Positions 13,057 through 22,971 of a stretch of DNA of 64,000 nt are shown here, in pieces. The notes below the pieces were generated by a model. The model was not told the DNA's origin and ran no database searches. It saw only the letters and a list, made by a program, of their open reading frames with translations. Within the stretch, counting starts at the first letter, position 1; each line of letters opens with the position of its first letter. This DNA comes from Dermatophagoides farinae. Its lineage: Eukaryota > Arthropoda > Arachnida > Sarcoptiformes > Pyroglyphidae. Both the position numbers and the translations under genes were made by a program. The DNA is taken from the NCBI RefSeq assembly GCF_024713945.1, contig NC_134682.1, positions 3,479,001 to 3,543,000 of the forward strand. The letters are read 5' to 3'.

Positions 13057-14605
13057 TTAACCAGACAATTTCGATGATAACATTGTAAAACGTGCATAGA
13101 ATAACATTAGCTATTATGAAAATGTTTAAAAGGTGGACATTAATATTTATATGAATTGAAAAACAAACAAAATTTGTTAATATTTACCTTACAGAATATT
13201 CCTTTAGTCAATACGGTAATTGTACCGATTTTAATTCCCCATGGTTTTATATTCACCATACGTTCATAATAATTCATGATTAGAAATTTAAATCTTCTAC
13301 ATGATTGTTTATCAATCACTATGATCATTCGTTGTAAATCAAAACGTATTGCATTCAATTTTGAATTGAATTTCGATATGAAATATGTTAATGCGATGAT
13401 AAAATTAAAATAACATACCAATGTATAATATAGAAAAAATATTAAAAAAATTTGATCATTTTGTATCTGTTTCAACAGATATAAAACTAGCTGTGTTCCA
13501 ACAGTACCGATAATCAATATCCATAATATTAATCTTGACATATAAAGTTGTATTTCTTCACTAAATATTATTAAACGTGTATATAGCTTTAATAAACGAT
13601 TTATGTTATATTCAATTAATCGTATATTCATTCGATCATTGATATTTAATTTTTTTCGTTTATTTGTAATCCATTCATATAATGTTAATATTTTTCGTAT
13701 ATCCATACGAATTTGTCGTACAGTTTTCATGCCCAACATCATTGTATATGATCCAATAAAGAATGGACTATATGCAAAAATTGCTGTAAAATTCATTGAA
13801 ATTGGCAATAGTTGTATCATCAATATAGAGATTATTAGCTGCCATAATGGACGATTGATATTGATTAATTTATCAAATATAAATATAAAGAAACATAAGT
13901 TCAATAATGCTAATCGATTGATTGATTGATTGATTGATAAAAAAAAAATATAGATTAGATGATGATTTGATATGAAAAATGTATTATGATGAACTTACCA
14001 TGAAATATTTGTCCAATAGAAATCCAACGATTCATAAATAAACGAAATTGTTTAAAATTTGTGGAAAATTTTCTTAATGAATAATTAAATAACAAACATG
14101 ATGATCGAGAATAATTTCCACATTTTTCTATCATTATTCTATACATTTTATCAAAATCATCATTAAATTCTTGCATATAAATAATTAACGTACGAAATGC
14201 TAATGAATTCTGTGTATAGAATGTATTATAAATAACAATTTCTGATACAAGACAAATATTTGCAATGAATAATGATATAATTTTTTCAGTCATTTGTTGA
14301 CCATCCGGAATGATGATTGTGGTTAAATCACCGATTAAAAAACGAAATGTATCCGAATATTGGATATAATTGAAACTTTTTGTTATATAAAATATGCCCA
14401 ATAATGTGGATAGGATAAATTGTAATTTTTCCAACAATGGTAACAATATGAATAGATGATAAAATCCATATTGATTATTTAACAATAAGAATGATGTTTG
14501 ATATTCGAACACTGTTCGATATGATGATAATGAATAGGAATTTAGATAGATAATTGAAAAAATTTGATAAATAATTTGTAATTGATTATCCAATTTGGTC
14601 ATCAT
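13057..14605 (-). CDS. Chemoreceptor-like 7TM protein A (gustatory-receptor-like), 3 exons
   Basis: Proposed exons are 13999-14605, 13188-13909 and 13057-13110; introns of 89 and 77 nt have GT-AG ends. The join gives 460 residues with multiple membrane segments and no other recognisable domain. The end of exon 2 carries YYERMVNIKPWGIKIGT followed by VLTKGIFCK. Exon 3 is a 54-nt exon encoding LMLFYARFTMLSSKLSG and a stop. Arthropod gustatory receptors also end in a short, phase-conserved terminal exon, so a chemosensory receptor of that superfamily is the best guess, though the insect TYhhhhhQF signature is not exact. The paralogue at 16939-18556 has the same exon layout and phases (1, then 0), which supports the model. 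Assignment to the Gr family is inference; the gene model itself is stronger. Confidence 0.65.
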
Positions 14606-15056
14606 TTTGGTTTATATTGATGAATGATGATGGTGATGATTTTTTTTCTCTCTTGAAATTCTCAAAATCGACAGATAGTAGTGTGGCTGATATCACTCTA
14701 TACAATGGAATCGTTTGCCATGTAAAATTTAATCATTCTGATCTAAAAGTGAAAAAAAATTTTTTCCATTACATTTCAAATTCCATATATCATGAAATGA
14801 AACTTGGAAGATGAAAATTAAAAAAAAAAAATTTTAATAATAACAAAAAATTCTAGCCAATCAATCAATCGACCATGAGAGAAAAAAATTTTTTCATTTT
14901 TTCTTTTCTTGAAAACAATGCCATTAATTATGACTATGACTACGATGAACTAATTTCAAAATGAATGAATGAGAAAAATGAAAAATTTGTTGAATCGAAA
15001 TCGATCCACCATCATTTGATTGATTGATGGATGATGATGATGATGAATCGTTGTGT
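14606..15056. other. Intergenic
   Basis: Upstream region of receptor A. It contains poly-A/T runs and a block (about 14855-15060) that recurs downstream of zinc-finger copy 1 (about 16700-16940), showing that the flank was co-duplicated. No gene seen. Confidence 0.6.
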
Positions 15057-15335
15057 TTATGTGAACAATTTACTCCATAACATTGTGAAACGTATGAAAA
15101 ATATCATTAACTATATTTGTTTTGTTTTAAAAAATTGTTTTCGTGCAAAAATAAAAATAAAAGAAAAGAAAATATTAATTTTTTTTGCTAGTTGATCGAT
15201 TAGAATAAAATATATATAAATTTACCTTACTAAATACCGTTTTTGCCAATATAGTAATAATTGTACCGATGGTTTCGTTGTAATTAGCCGTTCATAATAC
15301 GGTATTTAGATGAAAAAATGTTTTGTGATATTGTG
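15057..15335 (-). pseudogene. 3' fragment of chemoreceptor gene (copy i)
   Basis: On the minus strand this has the 54-nt terminal exon equivalent (ending FTMLWSKLFT, stop at 15057-15059), an intron-like stretch, and the tail of exon 2 (through about 15330), all closely matching receptor B at 16939-17250. The exon 2 part has lost the PWGI segment and stops after roughly 100 bp. It is a truncated duplicate with no start and lies directly upstream of zinc-finger copy 1. Confidence 0.75.
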
Positions 15336-15651
15336 AAATATATTTCAACAAAAATGTTTGTTCGAAATTTTTCGTGTTATTATTGTGTTCAATCTAGCGC
15401 CATCTGTACGTTGAATTTTGTATTTTAAAATTTCGTATTTATACATGACTAACACGTGTCTGAGTAGATATAGACATTATATTGTATTTAGAGCTTAGAG
15501 AGTATTTTATACAGTTCAACAAACGAGCAATTCGAAATTCTACTTACATTCCTTTTTCCTATTCGTGAATATTCGAATTTGATCATCTAATCATTGGATT
15601 TTTCTTTAAAAATATTGATACTTGTTATTCATCATTTTTTTTTTCGCCACA
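15336..15651 (+). promoter_or_regulatory. Conserved upstream block of zinc-finger copy 1
   Basis: This block recurs almost unchanged before all five zinc-finger copies. It includes GCGCCATCTGTACG (15397-15410; reverse strand AGATGGCGC, a CTCF-like core), a CACGTG E-box about 15448-15456, and a TATTTTATACAG element about 15500-15515. Its conservation suggests the promoter; sites are assigned by eye. Confidence 0.45.
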
Positions 15652-16550
15652 ATGTTTTCATCGTCCACAAAGGCCTATGTTGATAGATTTCTATCAGTAT
15701 TGGATCAAAATGAAAAAAATTTGATGCAATTTTTGGAATCATCATCGGTTGATGAAGAATACAATGAACTTATTGATGAATATCGACGTCAAAGCATTAT
15801 GGAATCAACAAATCTTTCTGAATTGGATCGCATCGAAAATCGTTATATCGAGGTTGAATCATTATCATCATCGAGTGATGAATACGATGAACGTATTGAC
15901 CACGAAAATCAACGACTAAATAATAATATACATAGAAATCGACCGATGACAATGGATTGTTCAACACAGGTAACCATGGCCAACAAACATTTGTTGATTA
16001 TTGTGATATATGATGCCGAATCTAATTTGGTTTTTTTATTCAATTCATCTAGACAGAAGATACCATGGCCACCATAAGTGATAACCATTGCGAAATGATA
16101 TCATCCGAATTGGAAAAAATGAAATCTAAATTTGACAATTTTTCACAACAAATCCAATCTATGAGTAATGTTTTCAACCATCATCGACAACAATCACCGT
16201 ATCATCAAGACCAACAAACATCTGTTTCAACGAATGTGGCATCTACTAGTTCCGGAGATAGTTCGATCAATAACGACAATGTAAACATGATGGATGATTG
16301 GAAATTTTCCTGTACAAAATGTCGATTCAAATTCGAAACAAAAGCTACGTTTAGTCGTCATTTAAGAAGTCATCGTCCGGGTCAAAAATATTTATGTGAA
16401 AAATGTGGCAATCTTTATAAATCTAGATCAATTCTCCGAAAACATTATCAGTTACATTCGAATTTGGAACCATTTAAATGTCACAAATGTAATGATAAAT
16501 TTAAACGTCGTGATTATCTTTACCAACATATGAGACGAAAACATTCTTAA
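15652..16550 (+). CDS. C2H2 zinc-finger protein, array copy 1 (2 exons)
   Basis: Exons are 15652-15969 and 16053-16550, with an 83-nt GT-AG intron in phase 0. The protein is 271 residues. The N-terminal half is acidic and helical (DRFLSVLDQNEKNLMQFLES). The exon junction creates DCSTQTED, a Thr-Gln-Thr motif typical of dynein light chain LC8 ligands. Exon 2 begins with a short coiled-coil-like helix and a Gln/Ser linker, then three C2H2 fingers at about residues 191-213, 219-241 and 248-270 (FSCTKC, YLCEKC, FKCHKC). I chose the ATG at 15652 because all five copies share it; the intron itself reads through in frame, so unspliced transcripts would give a shorter acidic protein without fingers. 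It is probably a DNA-binding regulator; its targets are unknown. Copy 5 is the nearest relative. Confidence 0.8.
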
Positions 16551-16938
16551 ATTGTGATTATGATGATGATGATGATGTAATTCACAATAGAAATGATAAA
16601 CATGATAACAGATATCTATATAGAATTTGTGGAAATAGATTTAAATTCAATTCCAACCCGTCCATAATGTAATTAAAAAAATTTTATATTAACAAAAATT
16701 CTAGACTATCAATCAATTGACCATGAGAGAAAAAAAACAAGCGATATTTCAATGAGCAAATTTTTTCATTTTTTCTTTTCTTGAAAAAAAAACGCCATTA
16801 ATTACGACTATGACTACGATGAACTAATTTCAAAATGAATGAATGAGAAAAATGAAAAATTTGAAAAATCGAAATCGATCCACCATCATTTGATGGATGG
16901 ATAATGATGATGATGATGATGATGATGAATCGTTGTGT
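16551..16938. other. 3' flank of zinc-finger copy 1
   Basis: Contains a (GAT)n run just after the stop, then a block repeated from about 14855-15060 upstream of the array. No gene. Confidence 0.6.
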
Positions 16939-18556
16939 TTATGTGAACAATTTACTCCATAACATTGTGAAACGTATGAAAAATATCATTAGCTATATTT
17001 GTTTTAAAAAATTGTTTTCGTGAAAAAATAAAAATAAAAGAAAAGAAAATATTAATTTTTTTCTTTGCTAGTTGATCGATTAGAATGAAATATATATTAA
17101 TATATAAATTTACCTTACTAAATACTGTTTTTGTCAATATAGCAATTGTACCAATACCAATACCCCATGGTTTTGTTGTAATTAGCCGTTCATAATATGT
17201 TGTCATATGGTATTTAAATGAAAAAGATGTTGTTCTGGCCAAACATGGCCTACTTAATAACTGAAAACGTATTGAATTCAATCGTGAATTTAATGTTGAT
17301 ATTGTAAATGTATAAACGATTATCATCAATATATTCAATATTAATGCATAATAACAGATAACCAATGAGATGAATTGATTTAGATCAATTTTTTTAATAC
17401 ATACAATAAACACTTGACTACTTATCATGTTGACCACTAATGACCATAATACTAATTTCGATACATATGGTTGTATATCTTCTATGAATAAAATCAATCT
17501 TGTATACATTTCATAGAATTTTTTCAATTTTTTTTCCACCATCATTTTACGTAATCGTAGCATTAAATTCATTTTATAATTTTTATCAATAAAAACAATA
17601 ATTGATTCATATTCTTTTGTTGTTTGATTAATATCGGATTTAAATTTTTTTATCGATCTATTTGCAACACTCATTGCATATGATCCAATCAATAATGCAG
17701 AATAGGCAAATGTTGTACAGAAATTGATAAAAATGAATATTATTTGTAATGAACTAAATCTTATAATCATTTGCCATATTGTTTCATCATCATATGATGA
17801 TGATGTATGAAAATCCAACAGATAAACACAAATATTTAACATGACTGAAATGAAATGAAATGTAGAGAACAAAAATCAATTATCAATTAAATCAAATCAT
17901 CATCATCACTTACAATGTAATATCTGTACTAGATAGTAGAATCGATTCATAAATTTTTTAAATTCAATTGCTTTCATTAAATTATTAATGGTCAAATAAT
18001 CAAATAATTTACATGTTTTTATTGAATATTTTTGATGATAATAATAATAATTATTATTATGTTCAATTATTTCCACAATTTTATCATCAGAATTTCTATC
18101 ATCATTCAATTCACGTAAATAAATGATCATTGTACGGAATGCTGATGAATAATGTGTATGAAATGTATAATAGATTAATATTTCAGCCGCAATAATACAA
18201 TGACAAAAACAAATGGAAATAATATTTTCAATAAAAATTGAATAGCCTGCAATCAATGGTGTTAAATCATTGATTAATCGTTTGAATGTTGGCGGATATT
18301 TGATCAAACCAATACCTTTGGTTAGAAAGTATATAGCTTGTATTATTCCGATCAGGAATTGTATTTGTTCGTATTTTGTCAATGATAATATCAATAATGG
18401 CCATGATTCGGATGATGATGGAGGATTTAATAGTAAAAAATGTGTATAAAAATCAAATACAGATGGAAATATTTTTGATGAATATGATGATAAATAGAAT
18501 TTTGATAATATATGATATGTATTGTGTAAAATATTATCCAATTTGAATATTTTCAT
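16939..18556 (-). CDS. Chemoreceptor-like 7TM protein B (gustatory-receptor-like), 3 exons
   Basis: Exons are 17914-18556, 17114-17844 and 16939-16992, with GT-AG introns of 69 and 121 nt in phases 1 and 0, exactly as in receptor A. The product is 475 residues and polytopic. Near the end of exon 2 it has YYERLITTKPWGIGIGT then AILTKTVFSK, and the 54-nt last exon encodes LMIFFIRFTMLWSKLFT. This copy, not A, is the source of the antisense fragments lying before the zinc-finger copies: the intron 2, exon 3 and flank sequences match. It sits between zinc-finger copies 1 and 2 on the opposite strand. The receptor-family call rests on topology, the terminal-exon layout and the conserved PWGI/LTK motif. 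Confidence 0.65.
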
Positions 18557-19079
18557 CTTCTTTATGTATGGTTTTTTTTCTCTCTCTCTCTACGTTGATA
18601 ATAATACGTCGTGATGATGACTATGTTTCGAATGTGAATGATAATAATTATTCAAAAAAAATTTCATCTTGATATCAATTCCAGGATCGATAATAATAAC
18701 AACATATAAATCAAATTGTTTATGTTGTCATTACATATCGAAAATGTCATTTTGTGCAATGAATTTCTCTTCATTTCAAAAAATAATTTCTTCTTTTTTT
18801 TCTGAATAAGATTCTAAAATAAGGGTTATATATTAATATTTATTATAATACAATGGGAACTCTACTCACGAACAATTGTGTGTTTCAGAAGAATCGTTCG
18901 TCACTCGAATTTCTGACATTTGAATGGCGAACAATTTATTTTATTCAAAATTTGGAAATCAATTTGAATAGAATAGAAAATTATTTTAATCAAATTATCA
19001 TCATCATCATTCATTAACTTTAATTTCAACATGTTTGTTCGAAATTTTTTGTGTTATTATATTATTGTGTCCAATCTGT
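18557..19079. other. Intergenic, upstream of receptor B
   Basis: AT-rich with CT and (CAT)n runs. From about 19030 it enters the conserved zinc-finger-type upstream block (with an AACGCCATCTTTATG variant at 19080-19094). No gene seen. Confidence 0.55.
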
Positions 19080-19125
19080 AACGCCATCTTTATGTTGAAT
19101 TTTGTATTAAAATTTAGTATTCATA

Positions 19126-19165
19126 CATGACTAACACGTGTAATATATTGCACGTGTTAGTCATG
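19126..19165. repeat. Perfect 15-bp inverted repeat with 10-bp loop
   Basis: CATGACTAACACGTG (19126-19140) is followed by a 10-nt spacer and its exact reverse complement (19151-19165). Each arm contains the CACGTG E-box found once in the other upstream blocks, so this is an inverted duplication at the junction where the zinc-finger upstream block meets unrelated sequence. Confidence 0.85.
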
Positions 19166-19226
19166 TTTAATGTTTTATTCCTTTTGTATTGAAATTTGTG
19201 CATTTTTTCAGTTTCTCGTAAAAATA

Positions 19227-19406
19227 ATGGACACATTGTCTAATAAAGACAAACGGTACATTCGCGAAAATTTGGCAAAAATAAGCGAGCAGATTATTTG
19301 TAAGAAGCCAAGAGCTCAAATAATCGCCGCTTATTCTTGGCTAATTAAAAGAATGTGGGAAATTTCACAAAGCAAAATGAAACATATGAAACGAAAACAT
19401 CCTTAA
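19227..19406 (+). CDS. Chimeric short ORF: unknown N-terminus joined to zinc-finger tail
   Basis: This 59-residue frame starts MDTLSNKDKRYIRENLAKI, continues in a basic helical segment (KKPRAQIIAAYSWLIKRMW), and ends in HMKRKHP followed by the same 3' flank as zinc-finger copies 2 and 4. The last eight codons are thus the end of a zinc-finger gene fused to another gene. A 40-bp stretch (AATCGCCGCTTATTC and onward) from the unknown part occurs before the fused tail (about 19314) and again after it (about 19453), as if the tail had been inserted with duplication. Whether it is expressed is unknown. Confidence 0.4.
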   Translation: MDTLSNKDKRYIRENLAKISEQIICKKPRAQIIAAYSWLIKRMWEISQSKMKHMKRKHP

Positions 19407-19450
19407 TTTGTGATTATGATGATATTGATGTGATTCGCAATAGAATTTGT

Positions 19451-20135
19451 GGAAATAATCGCCGCTTATTCTCGGCTAATTAAAAGAATGTGGGGAATTG
19501 CCGAGAAAAATGAAACAATTTGTTTCGAGGTGTTTTGCAATATTGAAAGCAAAATTTGATTGTTGTATTGAATTATTGTATTTTGAATTATACTATTGTC
19601 TAAAAAGGTCGATATTGATTCATGGAAACGAATCAATATTCACATGTCATCGATTTCACAAAGCAAAATGCCGGAGTTTCTTTTAATGAAACTGAAACAA
19701 GATCTGAAACGGGCTAATCGTTTAAAAATTCAAAATCAGTAAGTTACGACTAAAATACGTAATTCAAACTAATTGTGTAAATTTTTTCGATAATCGTATT
19801 GTAGACGGCACAAAAAAGAAAATTTGATCCCAACCATGAACTGGTTAACGAATGCAAGAAATTGCGAAAGGGGATCATTGCATCTGCCAATTGTTCTGAA
19901 CATGGCACCTTTTTCACCAATTACAAAGACCTATATTATCATTTATGCGAGGACCATCCGTAAGTGTAAATGTAGACAATTTATTTATATAATTTTTCAT
20001 TACATCTTGTCTATGATGCTATAGAGAAACATTTGTCTGTCCATCAAATGAAAGATGACGATGTTCGTGATGTCCTGCTGCCAGTCAATAATGATGGTGA
20101 AGAAACGAAATCCAGTTCTGAAGTAGATTGGAATT
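19451..20135 (+). pseudogene. Degraded multi-exon gene, unknown family
   Basis: Beyond the chimera, exon-like pieces of one gene can be read. One is around 19669-19738 (MPEFLLMKLKQDLKRANRL, ending at a GTAAGT donor). A second is about 19805-19951, ending CEDHP before a GTAAGT donor, in a frame rich in Cys/His (NCSEHGTFF, YYHLCEDHP). A third is about 20025-20137, ending SSSEVDWN and a stop. The pieces do not join in one frame: the second needs a shift at an A-run near 19813 and the third is off by one base. The host gene was not recognised; the Cys/His spacing hints at a zinc-binding module. Confidence 0.4.
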
Positions 20136-20186
20136 AATATTCCACTGGCCATGAGCAAGCAGTTATACATGAAGATATCTAACTGG

Positions 20187-20515
20187 GTAGATCGTTTTTT
20201 GACATTGTCAAATACGAATTGCCAGTGGAATTGTATTCAAAATTCATTGAATTTTGCAAATCGGTAAACAAGTGTCGATTAAAATTTCATATGACACAAA
20301 AAGCCATTTCGTCATTTCACGAAGCATATACAAATATATTTGAATTGGACAGTTTGAATCAAAAATTGCAAAATTTTATGACTAAATTTGCTAATTCAAA
20401 ATATTTACAAAAAAAAAAAAAATTCTCTTTAGAAAAATTGTTAATTTCTAATTTATTTTTTGTAAACTTCAGAACTCACTTATGATTCGATATTTTCATA
20501 TAATTTCAATTGTGT
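20187..20515 (+). pseudogene. Exon-like segment, copy 1 of a duplicated pair
   Basis: An open stretch of about 88 residues (PVELYSKFIEFCKSVNKC and onward) has ordinary coding composition but no upstream start that fits. A second copy, almost identical, follows zinc-finger copy 2 at 22131-22473. It may be a further exon of the degraded gene just upstream. Family unknown. Confidence 0.4.
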
Positions 20516-20957
20516 TTCAAGTATTATTTTCTTCAATTTCAAGAATTACCAATGGATCAACATGGATAATTTCAGTTTTCTTTTTAATTTCATTGTCTTC
20601 AACATTCTGAAACTTTTGATTAGAATAATTTTAACTCTGTAAATAGATATGTTCGTATTTAAACAATCTTAAATCAATAATAATTTAATAACAGAATTGT
20701 TTGTTTCATTTGACCAACTACAACACTTCCAATTATTGCTAAATTAAATTACAATAACTGCCACGTTTTTTAACAGTGGTTGAAGTGAAGTAGCAGTTGA
20801 AGTGGGGGTGGTGGTTGAAATTTTGGTTTTTGGAATTTCGGCATTACATTTTTTCATGAAGATAGATTTTTGTTAATTAGGAAAAGGATATGGTTGTGCA
20901 CTCCTGATGAAGAAGGGTCAAAGACTTAGCAAAGTTCATAATTTTTCGACCGTCCGA
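20516..20957. other. Spacer; includes segment recurring before copies 3 and 5
   Basis: From about 20858 to 20957 a block (GCACTCCTGATGAAGAAGGG and flanks) recurs at 22485-22575 and 26622-26715, each time leading into an antisense receptor fragment. The rest is AT-rich with no gene. Confidence 0.6.
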
Positions 20958-21060
20958 TTAGCCGTTCATAATACGGTATTTAAATAAAAAAATGTTTTGG
21001 TCAAACTTGGCGTACTTAATAGCTGAAAACGTATTGAATTTAATCGTGAATTCACGTTTG
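20958..21060 (-). pseudogene. Chemoreceptor exon 2 fragment (copy ii)
   Basis: Antisense to the zinc-finger copies, this matches receptor B around 17183-17290 (the NYYERL to LNSIRFQL region) with small deletions. It has no exon 3, start or stop of its own. It directly precedes the zinc-finger upstream block. Confidence 0.7.
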
Positions 21061-21353
21061 TTCAAAATTTTTCGTGTTATTATTGTGTTCAATCTAACGC
21101 CATCTGTACGTTGAATTTTGTATTTTAAAATTTCGTATTTATACATGACTATTACGTGTCTGAGTAGACATATAGACATTATATTGTATTTAGAGCTTAG
21201 AGAGTATTTTTTATACAGTTCAACAAACGAGCAATTCGAAATTTTACCTACATTCCATTTTCATATTTTTGAATATTCGAATTTTATCATCTAACCATTG
21301 AGTTTTTCATTAAAAATATTGATACTTAATATTCATCATTATTTTTCGCAACA
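21061..21353 (+). promoter_or_regulatory. Conserved upstream block of zinc-finger copy 2
   Basis: Same block as before copy 1. The CTCF-like AACGCCATCTGT is at 21096-21107; the E-box is altered here (ATTACGTGTC instead of ACACGTGTC). Confidence 0.45.
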
Positions 21354-22096
21354 ATGTCCACAAAGGCCTATCTTGATAGATTTCTATCAGTAGTGGATCA
21401 AAATGACAAAAATTTGATGCAATTTTTGGAATCATCATCGGTTGATCAAGAATACACTGAACTTATTGATGCATTTCGACGTCAAAGCATTGAAGAATTA
21501 ACAAATCTTCTTTCTGAATTGGATCCCATCAAAAATCCTAATATTGAGGTTGCATCATCTCATGATGAATACGGTGAACGTATTGACCACCAGAATCAAC
21601 GACTAAATAATGTGCTTAAAAATCGACCGATGACAATGGATCGTTCAACACAGGTAACCATGGCCAACAAACATTTCCATGGCCAACAAACATTTGTTGA
21701 TTATTGTGATATATGATGCCGAATCTAATTTGGTTTTTTTTTATTCAATTCATCCAGACAGAAGATACCATGGCTAACATAAGTGATAACCATTGCGAAA
21801 TGATATCATCCAAATTTGGACAAATGTTCTTTCACTTTCAAGATGGGAAATTTTCCTGTCCAAAATGTACATTCAAATTCGAAACAACATTAGCGTTTCG
21901 TCGTCATTTAAGAAGTCATCGTCATAGTCTAAAATATTTTTGTGAAAAATGTGGCGATCGTTTCAAAAGTAGAATAACTCTCCGCAAACATGTTAAGTTG
22001 CATTCGAATTTGAAACCATATAAATGTCCCAAATGTAATGCTGAATTTAAACGTCATGATCAATTTTACATCCATATGAAACGAAAACATCCTTAA
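21354..22096 (+). CDS. C2H2 zinc-finger protein, array copy 2 (short linker)
   Basis: Exons are 21354-21653 and 21758-22096, phase 0. The product is 212 residues, about 58 fewer than copies 1, 3 and 5, because the coiled-coil/Gln-Ser linker between the splice junction and the fingers is missing. The start is also shorter (MSTKAY; the FSS residues are absent). The junction reads DRSTQTEDT, so the Thr-Gln-Thr motif is kept, with Arg before it. Three intact C2H2 fingers remain (FSCPKC, YFCEKC, YKCPKC). Fingers 2 and 3 are nearly identical to those of copy 4. It is the most diverged copy in exon 1. Confidence 0.75.
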
Positions 22097-22130
22097 TTTG
22101 TGAATTATGATGATATGGATGTGATTCGCA

Positions 22131-22473
22131 AATATCGAACTGGGTAGATCGTTTTTTGACATTGTCAAATACGAATTGCCAGTGGAATTGTATTCAAAAT
22201 TCATTGAATTTTGCAAATCGGTAAACAAGTGTCGATTAAAATTTCATATGACACAAGAAGCCATTTCGTCATTTCACGAAGCATATACAAATATATTTGT
22301 ATTGGACAGTTTGAATCAAAAATTGCAAAATTTTATGACTAAATTTGCTAATTCAAAATATTTACAAAAAAAAAATTCTCTTTAGAAAAATTGTTAATTT
22401 CTAATTTATTTTTTGTAAACTTCAGAACTCACTTATGATTCGATATTTTCATATAATTTCAATTGTGTTTCAT
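22131..22473 (+). pseudogene. Exon-like segment, copy 2 of a duplicated pair
   Basis: Almost identical to 20187-20515, including the PVELYSKFIEFCKSVNKC frame. It is fused directly to the 3' flank of zinc-finger copy 2; the following roughly 340 bp present after the first copy are missing here. It is fragmentary and of unknown family. Confidence 0.45.
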
Positions 22474-22574
22474 TATTAAGAAGATAGATTTTTGTTAATT
22501 AGGAAAAGGATATGGTTGTGCACTCCTGATGAAGAAGGGTCAAAGACTTAGCAAAGTTCATAATTTTTCGACCG

Positions 22575-22680
22575 TCCGATTAGCCGTTCATAATACGGTA
22601 TTTAAATAAAAAAATGTTTTGGTCAAACTTGGCGTACTTAATAGCTGAAAACGTATTGAATTTAATCGTGAATTCACGTT
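22575..22680 (-). pseudogene. Chemoreceptor exon 2 fragment (copy iii)
   Basis: Nearly identical to the fragment at 20958-21060, with the same breakpoints (ATTAGCCGTTCATAATACGG). The two therefore descend from one event followed by duplication of the whole unit. Confidence 0.7.
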
Positions 22681-22971
22681 TGTTCAAAATTTTTCGTGTT
22701 ATTATTGTGTTCAATCTAACGCCATCTGTACGTTAAATTTTGTATTTTGAAATTTCGTATTTATACATGACTAACACGTGTCTGAGTAGATATAGACATT
22801 ATATTGTATTTAGAGCTTAGAGAGTATTTTATACAGTTAAACAACCGAGCAATTCGAAATTCTACCTACATTCCTTTTTCCTATTCTTGAATATTCGAAT
22901 TTGATGATTTAAATATTGGATTTTTCTTTAAAAATATTGATACTTGATATTCATCATTATTTTTCGCCACA
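22681..22971 (+). promoter_or_regulatory. Conserved upstream block of zinc-finger copy 3
   Basis: Same block; CTCF-like core at 22718-22729, CACGTG E-box about 22775, TATTTTATACAG element about 22825. Confidence 0.45.

Noticed and set aside
13603-13929. 108-codon plus-strand frame
   Set aside because: Antisense of receptor A exon 2; no independent evidence.
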